Positions 18,101-26,878 of a DNA stretch of 64,000 bases are shown piece after piece. Position 1 is the first letter of the stretch. The number at the start of each line of letters is the position of its first letter. The stretch is from UBA6170 sp942491385 (lineage in GTDB: Bacteria > Chloroflexota > Anaerolineae > Anaerolineales > Anaerolineaceae), in NCBI GenBank assembly GCA_942491385.1, contig CALOAF010000001.1, positions 60,154-124,153 on the forward strand. The letters run 5' to 3'. The position numbers and the translations under genes were made by a program. Under the pieces are notes generated by a model. That model saw only the letters and a list, made by a program, of their open reading frames with translations, was not told the origin of the DNA and made no database searches.

Positions 18101-18430
18101 CCCTCCTCCGGCATCACTGGTGAACAATATTTTATTCCCATCCGGACTGAATCGCGGTTGTACTTCCCAGGCCAGCCCCTGCCTCAACACCGTGGCTTTT
18201 CCACCTTCCACAGGCATTTTGTAAATATCTCCCAATAGGTCAAACACCATTGTTTTTCCATCAGGACTGATGTCCAGATTCATCCAGGTACCTTCATCTA
18301 GATCGAGTTCAATGTCCTTATATGTTCCGGGAGGATTGTTGACATCCCACTTCTTTTTGTCTTCTTTCTTTTGGGCCAATAGTGAAATGGCCATTAAGGT
18401 TAATAGTCCGGTCAGGAATAATCTGTTCAT
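15152..18430 (-). CDS. Secreted TolB-like propeller fused to amidohydrolase
   Basis: I chose ATG 18430 because it begins a clean signal peptide (MNRLFLTGLLTLMAISLLAQ); an upstream ATG at 18505 would bury it. Residues about 40-650 contain many PD40 (TolB/WD40-like) repeats with the motif SPDGK (for example ISPDGKTMVFD, FSPDGNKILFTSD). Residues about 665-1060 are an amidohydrolase: GKTIMPGMIDVHGHLG supplies the HxH metal motif, then GVEHNIP, and SIEAGKLADLIILDENPL closes the domain. Such fusions are probably exported hydrolases or dipeptidases; substrate unknown. The downstream GNAWPMD tail ends with a cluster of Cys and His. Confidence 0.9.
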   Translation of the reverse strand: MNRLFLTGLLTLMAISLLAQKKEDKKKWDVNNPPGTYKDIELDLDEGTWMNLDISPDGKTMVFDLLGDIYKMPVEGGKATVLRQGLAWEVQPRFSPDGNKILFTSDAGGGDNIWVMNVEGKEAKQITRESFRLLNNAVWMPDGQYIVARKHFTSQRSLGAGEMWLYHISGGSGVQLTERKNDQQDVNEPCVSPDGRYVYFSEDVYPGGYFQYYKDPNSQIFVIKRYDREKGKVETIISGPGGAVRPQISNDGKKLAFIRRVRTKSVLFVHDLETGEQFPIFDGLTKDQQEAWTIFGAYTGFDWMPDDKHIVIWGMGKLWKVDATSGKAVNIPFRVKAKHKMAETLQFENPAFTDNFDVKVIRHLRTSPDGKMVVFNAVGYLWKMDLPNGTPERLTGSPLLEFEPAFSPDGKYIVYVSWDDEKMGAVNLLKLDVSEGEEMIFKLTPDKGIYRTPCFSPDGKKIVFRKEGGNGHQGFIHSKKPGLYIMNRDGSDLRFITENGENPTFSKNGKRVFYTTGGYPFGSLKKSFESIKPDGTDKKVIFASKYATQFTPSPDNRWIAFSDLYKVYIAPMPLPGKEMDLSAKTKAVPVAQVARDAGVNLHWSADGKQLFWTLGNEYFSDELTRRFTFLEGAVDSVPPVDTVGLEINLQLPSDTPEGIIAFTNARVITMDGDKVIESGTVLVEGNRIKKVGENVRIPQDAKVYDLAGKTIMPGMIDVHGHLGNFRLGLSPQKQWEYYANVAYGVTTAHDPSSNSEMIFSQAEMIKAGEMVGPRLFSTGVIIYGADGDFKAEINSLEDARSALRRTKAYGAFSVKSYNQPRREQRQQVIQAARELNMLVVPEGGSFFYHNLSMVADGHTGVEHNIPVAPLHDDVLKFWAATNTHNTPTLIVNYGGINGEYFYYQKTNVWEKDRLLTFTPRAIIDARARHRTMVPDEEYENGHILTSQSCTKLQENGVNINLGAHGQLQGLGAHWELWMLAQGGMSNHQALKCATINGAKYLGMDKDIGSIEAGKLADLIILDENPLENIRNSESIQYVMLNGRLYDAATMNEIGNYDKKRTKFFFEQPGSGNAWPMDSRTHGFMHSQCSCRH

Positions 18431-18508
18431 GGTATAATTTTTAATTCTAAAAGTTGGTTGGTAAAAAATGCTGGTCAAAAATAGGGAAAAAGGGGAAATG
18501 TGCAACGC

Positions 18509-18545
18509 CCAGACCTCCGAGGTTTTGAAAACCTCGGAGGTCTGG
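18509..18545. repeat. Perfect 18-bp inverted repeat (GACCTCCGAGGTTTT palindrome)
   Basis: Left arm 18509-18526 and right arm 18528-18545 are exact reverse complements around a single central G. The core reads GACCTCCGAGGTTTT. Palindromes of this kind are widely dispersed between genes in Bacteroidota. Here it lies about 80 bp upstream of the propeller-amidohydrolase start and 65 bp past the RlmI stop, so it could end or attenuate transcription between them. Confidence 0.8.
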
Positions 18546-18554
18546 CTTGCCCCC

Positions 18555-18599
18555 CATATATAAAAGCCACGAGATACCCGAGTGTGACATTTTTTTTAC
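18555..18599 (+). repeat. Dispersed repeat, copy 2 (CCCCAT..TATAAAAGCC)
   Basis: Matches 10115-10159 at CCCCAT, TATAAAAGCC, a GA.A pattern and GTGACATTTTTTT, in the same order with identical spacing. It directly follows the perfect palindrome. Relative to the flanking genes its direction is opposite to copy 1, so it is probably not a promoter of one fixed gene type. Confidence 0.5.
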
Positions 18600-18609
18600 A
18601 ACTATTTTA

Positions 18610-19830
18610 TTAACCCACCCTATAATACACACTCTTCAGATAAGCTCCCTCCGGAAATCCAATGGGATGATCGATGTCATGGAAAGTTTTTTCCAATTCC
18701 TTGAATTGTCTTCCGGAATTTTCGAGCTGCCTTTGAATGAGTTCAAAATACTCCTCAGCTTTGATCCTGCTGGAACAGGAAGCCATCAGCAAAATACCGT
18801 TCCGGGAAACCAGGTTGACAGCCAATTGACATAATCGAGCGTAGGTGCTCATAGCCTTTTGCCGCTCGCTGTCCCTTTTGGCAAAAGAAGGCGGATCGAC
18901 GATGACGATATCAAAAGTCTTTCGTTGGCGGTACAATTGCTCCATGCCTTCGAAAGCATCGATGTCCATTATTTTGTGGTTCGCCTTTTCGAAATTGAGC
19001 GCTACATTTTTTTGGGCCATTTTCAAGGCGTGAGGACTGATATCCAGACTGATAACCTCCCGGGCACCACCACCAAGGGCATGAACAGAAAAACCTCCGG
19101 CGTAAGCAAAAATATCCAGTACACTTTTGCCCTTGGATAAACTCCCGACCTTATAGCGGTTATTTCTGTGATCCAAAAAAAATCCGGTTTTGTGACCCTT
19201 GATGACGTTTGCCGAAAATTTCAACCCGTACTCCTTGAAAATGACGGACTCCTCCGACAAATCACCCAAAAGTACTTGTCCGTCCTTTAATCCATTCAAC
19301 TGGTGGGAAATTTGCTGCATTGACCGACTGAGCCGTAAAACCAACGTTTTACTTTGACTAATTTCCATCAAAACAGGCAATACCATTTTCAAATAAGGCA
19401 ACCAAATCCGGGAATAAAGTTTAACCACTAATACGCCCGCATAAACATCTGCAATGAGTCCTGGAAGGCCGTCATTTTCCCCGTGAATAAACCGATAACT
19501 ATTGGTATCCGTTTCCAGCAAAGGTTTCCTAAGCTCAAAGGCCTGTCTGATTTTTTCCAGGAACCAGTCGGCATTGATCCGGGCAGGTTTTTTAAACTGC
19601 AATAATTTTATCCGGATTGGAGAATCCGGATCATACAGGCCCAATGCCAGGAATTGGTTCTTTTTCTGATCATAAATGACAGACAGATCGCCCGCTTCTC
19701 CCTCAGCACTTTGCTTTCGGATGGCTTCTTCAAAAATCCAGGGATGGCCTTTGCGGATCGCTTTTTCGGCAGCAGGTTTTACCTTTATGGCTAATCTTTG
19801 TGTGGGAATATCAGGAAAATCATCCAACAT
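18610..19830 (-). CDS. rlmI: 23S rRNA m5C methyltransferase RlmI-like
   Basis: 406 aa. An N-terminal PUA-like domain (LAIKVKPAAEKAIRKGHPWIF, then GLYDPDSPIRIKLL) leads to the RlmI linker (FIHGENDGLPGLIADVY) and a Rossmann methyltransferase domain. KSVLDIFAYAGGFSVHAL is the SAM-binding motif I, VISLDISPHALKMA motif II, FDIVIVDPPSFAK motif IV, and ASCSS holds the catalytic Cys expected for 5-methylcytosine chemistry. Length agrees with the family (about 395 aa). It modifies C1962-equivalent of 23S rRNA in characterised members. Confidence 0.9.
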   Translation of the reverse strand: MLDDFPDIPTQRLAIKVKPAAEKAIRKGHPWIFEEAIRKQSAEGEAGDLSVIYDQKKNQFLALGLYDPDSPIRIKLLQFKKPARINADWFLEKIRQAFELRKPLLETDTNSYRFIHGENDGLPGLIADVYAGVLVVKLYSRIWLPYLKMVLPVLMEISQSKTLVLRLSRSMQQISHQLNGLKDGQVLLGDLSEESVIFKEYGLKFSANVIKGHKTGFFLDHRNNRYKVGSLSKGKSVLDIFAYAGGFSVHALGGGAREVISLDISPHALKMAQKNVALNFEKANHKIMDIDAFEGMEQLYRQRKTFDIVIVDPPSFAKRDSERQKAMSTYARLCQLAVNLVSRNGILLMASCSSRIKAEEYFELIQRQLENSGRQFKELEKTFHDIDHPIGFPEGAYLKSVYYRVG

Positions 19831-20074
19831 CCTGGATACTGTTTATTTGAAAAGTAAATGAATTATTTAGGGAACAAATGTAGGAAATTAATTTCAGCAA
19901 GGTTTGATTTTCTGTCTTCACCAATGAGTTCCTCCAAAACAGGGGCTTTTAATTACACCCAAAAACTTCCTTCTCGCGATAGATAAAACCCAAAGGCAAA
20001 TTTGTACTTTTGGGGCAGGAAAACTGTTCCCGGCAACCCGATCCTTTCAGCTCAACCACGATAAAACTAAAATT

Positions 20075-21064
20075 ATGTCCAGAAAAACTTCTTCTAATCC
20101 GGATCGAAACCTGGCGATGGAACTCGTCAGAGTTACAGAAGCCGCTGCCATTTCTTCAGCCCGCTTTATGGGCCTGGCAGACAAAAACGGAGGCGATGGA
20201 GCTGCGGTGGATGCCATGCGTGCCTTTTTGAAAACCGTGGACATGAAAGGGGTCGTAGTGATTGGGGAAGGAGAAAAGGATGAAGCCCCGATGTTATACA
20301 ACGGTGAAGAAGTCGGAACCGGTTTTGGCCCTGAAGTGGATATTGCCGTTGACCCGGTTGAAGGAACGAATCTGCTGGCCTATGGTCGTCCAAACTCCAT
20401 CGCCGTTATCGGAGCTGCTGACCGGGGCAGTATGTGGAAGCCCGGGGATTCTCTTTACATGGACAAATTGGTTGTAGAAAAAAAAGCCAGCCATGTAATC
20501 GATATCCGTTTGTCGCCTGCCGAAAACCTTCAAAGGATTGCCAAAGCCCTTGACCGCAACATCAATGATTTGACGGTATTTGTTTTGGATAAACCACGCC
20601 ATAAAGGTCTTATCGCAGCAATCAGAACTGCCGGAGCGCGTATAAGCCTGCATACCGACGGTGATGTAATGGGTGCCCTGATGGCCGCCACTCCCGGAAC
20701 CGGTATAGACGTTCTTATGGGTATTGGCGGAACTCCCGAAGGTGTCATCGCTGCCTGTGCCGTAAAAGCCCTGGGTGGAGGCATGCAAGGCAGAAGAGTT
20801 CCTCAGCTTGATAAGGAAAAGGAAGCCCTGGAAGCAGCGGGAGTAGATCTCCATGAAATTTTGGGACTCGATGATTTGATCAATTCCGATAATACTTTTT
20901 TCTCCGCTACCGGAATTACCGACAGCAACTTCCTGGAAGGAGTGCATTTCGACCGCAGCGGAGGTGTTACCACCGAAAGCATCGTTATCAGGTCTCTCTC
21001 CGGATCCATTCGATACATAAAAGGTATCCACCAATTCAAAAGAAAGCTTAATTTTGAGCATTGA
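20075..21064 (+). CDS. glpX: Class II fructose-1,6-bisphosphatase
   Basis: 329 aa, full length for GlpX. Motifs: NGGDGAAVDAMR near residue 40, VVIGEGEKDEAPMLYNGE (metal-binding acidic cluster), VDPVEGTNLLAYGRP (lithium-sensitive phosphatase motif), and IGGTPEGVIAACAVKALGGGMQ. It removes the 1-phosphate from fructose-1,6-bisphosphate in gluconeogenesis, or from sedoheptulose bisphosphate. Ribulose-phosphate 3-epimerase follows 107 bp downstream on the same strand, linking this locus to pentose phosphate metabolism. Confidence 0.95.
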   Translation: MSRKTSSNPDRNLAMELVRVTEAAAISSARFMGLADKNGGDGAAVDAMRAFLKTVDMKGVVVIGEGEKDEAPMLYNGEEVGTGFGPEVDIAVDPVEGTNLLAYGRPNSIAVIGAADRGSMWKPGDSLYMDKLVVEKKASHVIDIRLSPAENLQRIAKALDRNINDLTVFVLDKPRHKGLIAAIRTAGARISLHTDGDVMGALMAATPGTGIDVLMGIGGTPEGVIAACAVKALGGGMQGRRVPQLDKEKEALEAAGVDLHEILGLDDLINSDNTFFSATGITDSNFLEGVHFDRSGGVTTESIVIRSLSGSIRYIKGIHQFKRKLNFEH

Positions 21065-21171
21065 TTCAGTTGGCAGTACCCGTTGGCTGCTCTTAGATAA
21101 GAAATTCTATTTATTTAGAGAATAGCATTTCTAAAACAACCAGTAACTTGTAAACAGTAACCAGACCACTC

Positions 21172-21849
21172 ATGTCAAAACAAAAAAAACTAGCGCCCTC
21201 CATTTTATCTGCAGATTTTGTTAACCTCGAAAGAGATATCCGGATGATCCAGGAAGCGGGAGCAGACCTCCTGCACATTGATGTTATGGACGGGCATTTT
21301 GTTCCTAATTTAACCCTGGGGCCTCCCATTCTAAAAGCCATCAAACGTATCGCTGCTGTTCCTTGCGATGTGCACTTGATGATTTCCAATCCTGGAGCGT
21401 ATGTCGATGCCTATTGTGATGCCGGAGCGGATTATTTGACGGTGCATGTGGAAGCAGCAACACATCTGCACCGCGTTATTCAACATATAAAATCCAAAGG
21501 TGCCAAAGCCGGGGTTTCCCTCAACCCACACACGCCGCTATCTTCCATCGAGGAAGTTCTGGGTGACCTGGACCTTATTTTGATCATGTCTGTCAACCCT
21601 GGTTTTGGCGGACAATCTTTCATTCCCAATACCCTGGACAAATTACGCAGGTTAAATAAGATGCTGAAAGATCGTGGTTTAGAAGATCAGGTCGAGGTTG
21701 AAATTGACGGTGGTGCCAAATACGACAATATGGCCGAGATCGTAGAAGCCGGCGCAGACATTGTCGTCTCGGGGTCAGGTGTTTTTAAAGCGGAGGATCC
21801 GGTGGACATGGTCAAAAAGATGAAAGCGTTATTGGCTAAATATTCCTAA
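21172..21849 (+). CDS. rpe: Ribulose-phosphate 3-epimerase
   Basis: 225 aa, complete TIM barrel. APSILSADFVNLERDI starts the fold; LHIDVMDGHFVPNLTLGP contains the catalytic Asp and metal-binding His; DVHLMISNP gives another metal ligand; LIMSVNPGFGGQSFI is the flexible loop, and VEIDGGAKYDN with VSGSGVFKA completes the phosphate site. It interconverts ribulose-5-phosphate and xylulose-5-phosphate. It follows glpX, and a hairpin-rich element lies downstream. Confidence 0.96.
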   Translation: MSKQKKLAPSILSADFVNLERDIRMIQEAGADLLHIDVMDGHFVPNLTLGPPILKAIKRIAAVPCDVHLMISNPGAYVDAYCDAGADYLTVHVEAATHLHRVIQHIKSKGAKAGVSLNPHTPLSSIEEVLGDLDLILIMSVNPGFGGQSFIPNTLDKLRRLNKMLKDRGLEDQVEVEIDGGAKYDNMAEIVEAGADIVVSGSGVFKAEDPVDMVKKMKALLAKYS

Positions 21850-21892
21850 TAAAGATATTTGGATATCCAGATTTAAGGCTTTTAGAAAATCT

Positions 21893-22058
21893 ATTTACCC
21901 TGCTGGCGGGATAGGTTTTAGGCATAATAAGTTTATCCTTTTTGAGTAAAATCGGAGGTGGAATCTTTCCGGGAAATAGTCCACCTCCAATTTTGACATG
22001 GAAATTATTCCTGATGCCTTTTTCGTTAGTCAAAATTGACCCCGCCAGCGAGGTAAAT
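21893..22058. repeat. 166-bp palindromic, MITE-like intergenic element
   Basis: Terminal inverted repeats of 20 bp at 21893-21912 and 22039-22058 match at 17 of 20 positions (core GCTGGCGGG). Inside are further inverted parts: AGGCAT near 21920 against ATGCCT near 22014, and a long central hairpin (21948-21994). The element therefore folds almost end to end. It has no gene and sits between convergent rpe and the T9SS protein gene, a usual place for small non-autonomous elements. Confidence 0.5.
21948..21994. terminator. Central hairpin, possible bidirectional terminator
   Basis: GGAGGTGGA (21954-21962) pairs with TCCACCTCC (21980-21988); one mismatch outward, AAAAT (21948-21952) pairs with ATTTT (21990-21994). 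The A-rich left edge and T-rich right edge would give a U-tract in both directions between the two convergent genes. Confidence 0.55.
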
Positions 22059-22114
22059 CCTTACTTAGCCGGTCTCCTGTTTTTTTGTGAAATACTGATT
22101 AACAACGTAAAAAC

Positions 22115-24676
22115 TTATTGAACAGTCAACTTTTTCGAAACAATCCGGCCATCAAGTTCCAGGTGCAACAAATAATTACCTGCTACAAGCTGATCCAACT
22201 CCAGCGGAATAGTTGAGTTGTCGATCAAATTATACTCCCCAAAGTTTCTAACCAGACTACCTTTTGCATCAAACAATGTTATGGTCACCTTTTCAGCATC
22301 AATCTCTTTTATAGAAACATTGACCAAAGCTGATGCAGGATTCGGGAATATTACAATTTTAGAATTCAATACCATATTTTCCTGGCTAACATTAACCGCA
22401 TCGATCAAATCTCTCTGGTAAACTCCATTACCATGAGTAGCCACTCTTAGTTTGCGATTAACCGGAGAAATTTTCAGATCAAAGACCATCACGACATTTG
22501 GTAAACCATCCTGGTATGTTGCCCAGGTATCTCCACCATCCCGGGACACAAAAACACCAAGATCATTACCAACATACACCGTATTGGGAAATAAGGGGTC
22601 TACGATCACTGCGTTGGTTGGCACATCCGGAAGGCCCGATGAGATATCTGTCCAGGAAGAACCATGATCGGTAGTTTTGAAAACATGACCTGTTCCAAAT
22701 CCTGAGTAGGCTATATAAACGACAGCATCATCTGTCGGGTCAACCGCCATATCCATTGGGTAACGATTGGGGAGGTCCTGGGTGATATTGGTCCAGATAT
22801 TTCCGTTTACCGTTCTCACCACCTGTGAAGGGTAACCGTCATGAGGGGCCGTTGCCGCATAAACAACATCGGGGTCCTGATAAGAAATGGCCATACTTAA
22901 GACAGGCGTTCCGTTACCGGCTACTGTGTTCCCATTATTGGTAATAGCCCAGGAAGCCGATCCGTCCATAGATTTGGCCATAACGGAAGAAGAAGCGTAA
23001 ACCACTTCACCATCGGACGGTGCTACCATAAAAGGTGCGATAAAGGAAGTAGGCCACGCACTGGGTGCTTCCACCTGCCACATGGGTTCTCCATCATCAG
23101 TCTTCAAAATATTCAAATATTGCCAGGAAGTATAAAACGCATCGTCATCGGTAGGATGCATGGCGGTCCAGCTGCCATCACCCCCTGAAAGCCGCGTCCA
23201 GGTAAGGTCGCCGTTCCAATAAATCGTTCCGTTATCCTGCAAACCACCCATACAAAAATTCGGGTCTTGCATGGAGGTGGAAAAACCGTTATAAAACTGT
23301 GCTGTCTGGTAGCGGCCATTACAGCTGGCATAGTTATTCCCGCCATCCAAAGACCGGTGAATACCGCCATCGCTGGCTACATAAACGATATCCGGATTGG
23401 TGGGGTCATAAATGACATCATGTGCATCGGAATGGATGAAATTCCCGGGACCATCCGGGCCTTCAATAGGCGGGCTGACATAACCGATACCTCCCGTGGT
23501 TTTTGGTAAAAGAATCGATCCCCCATCCGTAGAATTCCATACTTCAATACCTATAACGGTGATCTCGTTGGGATCATCAGGGCTGACAGCAACATCATGA
23601 GAGAACCACCCTTGCCATTGAGAATAATCAATGGTACTTTTCAAATCCCAGGTGCTGCCAAAATTGGTGGAACGACACAACCAACTGGCACCATTCGAAC
23701 TACTAAAACCATTACCAATACTGGCATAAATGATATTCGGTGAGGAAGGTGCCATACCTAATTGAATCTTTCCCTCAAAAGTTTCGGGCAGCTCAGAACT
23801 GATTTTGGTCCAGGTATCACCGCCATTGGTTGTTTTATAGATTCCGTGGCCTGGTGTTGCAAAATTACCACAGCCAACTACCACTACATCCGGATCATCG
23901 GGATGAACAAGCAAATCATTGGCCATGATCACATCGTGCTTTTGCTCCCAGGAATCTCCACCATCGATAGATTTGTAAACACCTTCCGTAGTAGCCGCAT
24001 AAATGATATCAGGATTGGTTGGAGCAATTCTGATAGCCCATACACCGTGGTTCTGGTCCAGACTCCAGTCCAGGCTTTTCTCCCACGTCTCTCCCCCATC
24101 TGTCGATCTCAAAATGCCGATACCAAAACTACCCCGGGTGTTCCTGAAAGCAGCTCCCGTACCTGCGGCGTAATAATTATATACTTCCCCCGTACCAATA
24201 AAAATGGTCGTGGAATCCTCCGGTGCGTAGGTAATGCTGCTGACCCCCAATACAGGAAAATCAATCGGCACCCGCTCCCAGGCATCAATGCCGGCACCTC
24301 CCGAATAACTGCGCCACAAACCTCCGCTGGCAGAACCGGCCAAAAGCGTATTGGTGTTTTGCGGATTCAAAGCCAAAGCCAAAGTTCTTCCACCCCTGTT
24401 GTGAGGCCCCATCGATTCCCAGGGATCAATATCATCACGCATGGAAAGCGTTACCTCCGTCATTTCACGAACAGCCTCCCAGGCAGCATAATAGGACCTT
24501 TCCGGAAGCTTGTTGTCTGGAAAAACCTGTCGGTCTCCCATAAAGCTGAGGGCTTCATAGGCCCCGGATATCCTCTTCGGTTGTTCCTCTTGAACTTGAA
24601 AATCTGGGAAGAAAAAATAGACAGAAGGGATGGCAGCCAGTACCATTATTAACATTAAAAAGGCAGATCTTTTCAT
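22115..24676 (-). CDS. Secreted VPS10/BNR-repeat propeller protein with T9SS tail
   Basis: 853 aa. A signal/anchor (MLIMVLAAIPSVYFFF) begins the protein. Residues about 75-760 contain many BNR-type repeats with the Ser-x-Asp-x-Gly-x-x-Trp box (STDGGETWEKS, SIDGGDSWEQK, TTNGGDTWTK, SRDGGDTWAT), as in sortilin/VPS10 and sialidase-like propellers. The last 80 residues form a T9SS sorting domain (IVIFPNPASALVNV). It is likely a cell-surface or secreted binding protein or glycosidase-like enzyme; no catalytic residues for GH33 or GH74 could be confirmed. Confidence 0.88.
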   Translation of the reverse strand: MKRSAFLMLIMVLAAIPSVYFFFPDFQVQEEQPKRISGAYEALSFMGDRQVFPDNKLPERSYYAAWEAVREMTEVTLSMRDDIDPWESMGPHNRGGRTLALALNPQNTNTLLAGSASGGLWRSYSGGAGIDAWERVPIDFPVLGVSSITYAPEDSTTIFIGTGEVYNYYAAGTGAAFRNTRGSFGIGILRSTDGGETWEKSLDWSLDQNHGVWAIRIAPTNPDIIYAATTEGVYKSIDGGDSWEQKHDVIMANDLLVHPDDPDVVVVGCGNFATPGHGIYKTTNGGDTWTKISSELPETFEGKIQLGMAPSSPNIIYASIGNGFSSSNGASWLCRSTNFGSTWDLKSTIDYSQWQGWFSHDVAVSPDDPNEITVIGIEVWNSTDGGSILLPKTTGGIGYVSPPIEGPDGPGNFIHSDAHDVIYDPTNPDIVYVASDGGIHRSLDGGNNYASCNGRYQTAQFYNGFSTSMQDPNFCMGGLQDNGTIYWNGDLTWTRLSGGDGSWTAMHPTDDDAFYTSWQYLNILKTDDGEPMWQVEAPSAWPTSFIAPFMVAPSDGEVVYASSSVMAKSMDGSASWAITNNGNTVAGNGTPVLSMAISYQDPDVVYAATAPHDGYPSQVVRTVNGNIWTNITQDLPNRYPMDMAVDPTDDAVVYIAYSGFGTGHVFKTTDHGSSWTDISSGLPDVPTNAVIVDPLFPNTVYVGNDLGVFVSRDGGDTWATYQDGLPNVVMVFDLKISPVNRKLRVATHGNGVYQRDLIDAVNVSQENMVLNSKIVIFPNPASALVNVSIKEIDAEKVTITLFDAKGSLVRNFGEYNLIDNSTIPLELDQLVAGNYLLHLELDGRIVSKKLTVQ

Positions 24677-25066
24677 TTCCGGAAGTTTTAATTTCAGGTG
24701 ATGAATTTAACCTGTTTTCTGGAAAAACCTTTGCCCCTTTTTTGATTATCGGGTGAATTGTCATTAAAATTACGTAATGGGAGGACACCCGAATGCACTT
24801 GAGTTATTGACAAGTATTTGTAAAAATCAGAAGTGGATTCCTTTTAAATTATTTTTATCACTTCGAAATTCAGCATTGGAATTCATCATTCTCCGGTTCT
24901 TAAAAGTAGGTGAATGAAGGCTTAAAAACCGAATCGAACTATTTTTTTCCTGCTTTTTTTCAAATATGAATTCTAATACCAGAGCCAAAAAACAGAACCG
25001 CACAATATCGAATAATACATTTAGAAGTCAGAAGTTCTAGACATATATACCGACAGCATTTTCACG
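24677..25066. other. Intergenic gap without recognised feature
   Basis: 390 bp between two minus-strand genes, AT-rich. It should hold the promoter of the BNR protein near 24700. I see no repeat, hairpin or small gene. Confidence 0.3.
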
Positions 25067-26755
25067 CTAATACCCCATAGCACTGCCATCCTTACGGGAC
25101 TCAGAAGCGCCATAATACACCTTGTTTTGGGCATCCCATAGTATCGCCTGATAACCACCGTAGCCACCAACGGAGCTGCCCAGCTTGTGACCTTTGCTCA
25201 TCAACTCGCGACGAACGAGGTCGCTGAAACCATTTTCGAGGAAAAGGGTACCTCCATCGGTCATGAGTTCTCCGGTAGGCTGTGAAGATCCTGTATGACG
25301 CATCCTCGGAGCATCACCGGCTTCCTGGATATTCATCCCAAAATCGATCATATTGATTAAGACCTGAGCATGTCCCTGGGGTTGCATGGCTCCCCCCATG
25401 ACACCAAAACTCAGGTAAGGCTCTCCGTCTTTGGTAACAAACCCCGGGATAATGGTATGGAAAGGTCTTTTGCCGGGTTCGTAAACATTGTAATGACCTT
25501 CTTCCAGTGTAAACAATTCCCCGCGATCCTGCAAAACAAATCCAAGTCCGGTGGGTGTCATGCCCGAACCCATGCCACGGTAGTTGCTTTGAATGAGGGA
25601 AACCATATTGCCGTCTTTATCAGCAACGGTCAGGTAAATGGTATTACTGGTTTCCAATTTGCCTGCATCATAACGACGAGCCGCACGATCTTCGATCAGT
25701 TCTTGTCTTTCTTTTCCGTATGCCTTTGAGATCAAAACATCATAATCGAGATCATGGAAATCAGTGTCAGCATAATATTTGGCCCGGTCTTCAAAGGCCA
25801 GCTTTTTGGCTTCTGTCAGCACGTGCAGATACTCACTGCTGCCGAAACCCATACCGGCAATGTCGTATTGTTCGAGAATATTCAGCATTTGTAAAGTCGC
25901 AATACCTTGCCCATTCGGCGGTAATTCCCACACATCATATCCACGATAGTTGGATGACATCGGCTCCACCCATTCCGATTTGTGGGCAGCCATATCTTCG
26001 TAGGATAAAAAACCGCCATTTTCCTTCATGTATTGGTCTATGACCCGGGCAATTTCGCCTTTGTAGAAAACATCTCTGCCCCCTTTGGCAATCTTTTCGA
26101 GGGTATTCGCCAGGTAAGGATTTTTAAAAATTTCTCCTTTTTCAGGACCACGGCCGTCAATGGTAAAGATCTCTTTAAAACCAGGGTATTTCGACAAGAA
26201 GGGAGCCGACCGTTTCCAGTAATAGGATATCAACTCAGAAACAGGGAAACCTTTTCTGGCATAATCTATCGCCGGGGCAAGGATTTTTTCCATCTCCATG
26301 CTTCCGAATTTGCCGTGCAGTTCAAACCATCCATCGACACATCCGGGCACTGATACCGGCAGAGGACCATAGGCAGGAATGCTTTCATAACCGTTGTCTT
26401 TAAACCACTGCAAGGTCAGGCTCTTGGGCGAACGTCCGCTGGCATTTAAACCATACAACTTTTTAGTTTTGGCATCCCATACGATGGCAAACAAATCCCC
26501 ACCCATACCATTACCAGTGGGTTCCATCAAACCCAGGGTTGCGTTGGCAGCGATGGCTGCATCAATGGCGTTACCTCCGGCTTTGAGTATGTCAATAGCT
26601 ACCATGCTGGCCAAGGGTTGGGAAGTACAGGCCATCCCATTTTGGGCAATGACTTCTGACCGGGTCGCAAAGGGTAGCCCGGTAAGTCGATCCTGGGCCA
26701 TAAGATTGATATTTGAAATGAAGAAAAGGCTGAATAATAAAAATAGACGTGACAT
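25067..26755 (-). CDS. ggt: Gamma-glutamyltransferase
   Basis: 562 aa with a signal peptide ending at LMAQ. The large-subunit start shows GMACTSQPLASMVAIDIL and GGNAIDAAIAANA, then GNGMGGDLF. The nucleophile Thr, which also forms the new N-terminus after self-cleavage, is predicted as Thr372 in NTIYLTVADKDGNMVSLIQS, followed by GMGSGMTPTG. The C-terminal half has LSFGVMGGAMQPQGHAQV. Length and motifs fit a full periplasmic enzyme that hydrolyses or transfers the gamma-glutamyl group of glutathione and similar peptides. Confidence 0.94.
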   Translation of the reverse strand: MSRLFLLFSLFFISNINLMAQDRLTGLPFATRSEVIAQNGMACTSQPLASMVAIDILKAGGNAIDAAIAANATLGLMEPTGNGMGGDLFAIVWDAKTKKLYGLNASGRSPKSLTLQWFKDNGYESIPAYGPLPVSVPGCVDGWFELHGKFGSMEMEKILAPAIDYARKGFPVSELISYYWKRSAPFLSKYPGFKEIFTIDGRGPEKGEIFKNPYLANTLEKIAKGGRDVFYKGEIARVIDQYMKENGGFLSYEDMAAHKSEWVEPMSSNYRGYDVWELPPNGQGIATLQMLNILEQYDIAGMGFGSSEYLHVLTEAKKLAFEDRAKYYADTDFHDLDYDVLISKAYGKERQELIEDRAARRYDAGKLETSNTIYLTVADKDGNMVSLIQSNYRGMGSGMTPTGLGFVLQDRGELFTLEEGHYNVYEPGKRPFHTIIPGFVTKDGEPYLSFGVMGGAMQPQGHAQVLINMIDFGMNIQEAGDAPRMRHTGSSQPTGELMTDGGTLFLENGFSDLVRRELMSKGHKLGSSVGGYGGYQAILWDAQNKVYYGASESRKDGSAMGY

Positions 26756-26878
26756 AAAGATAGTTTTTCAATTACCAGTTTGATCAAATTTGTAAACATC
26801 AAGGTACGGAAAAAGATCAAAAAAGAGGAAAAACTACTTTCTGCTATGACAGGAATTTCCCAAAACAGGAAGACAATA

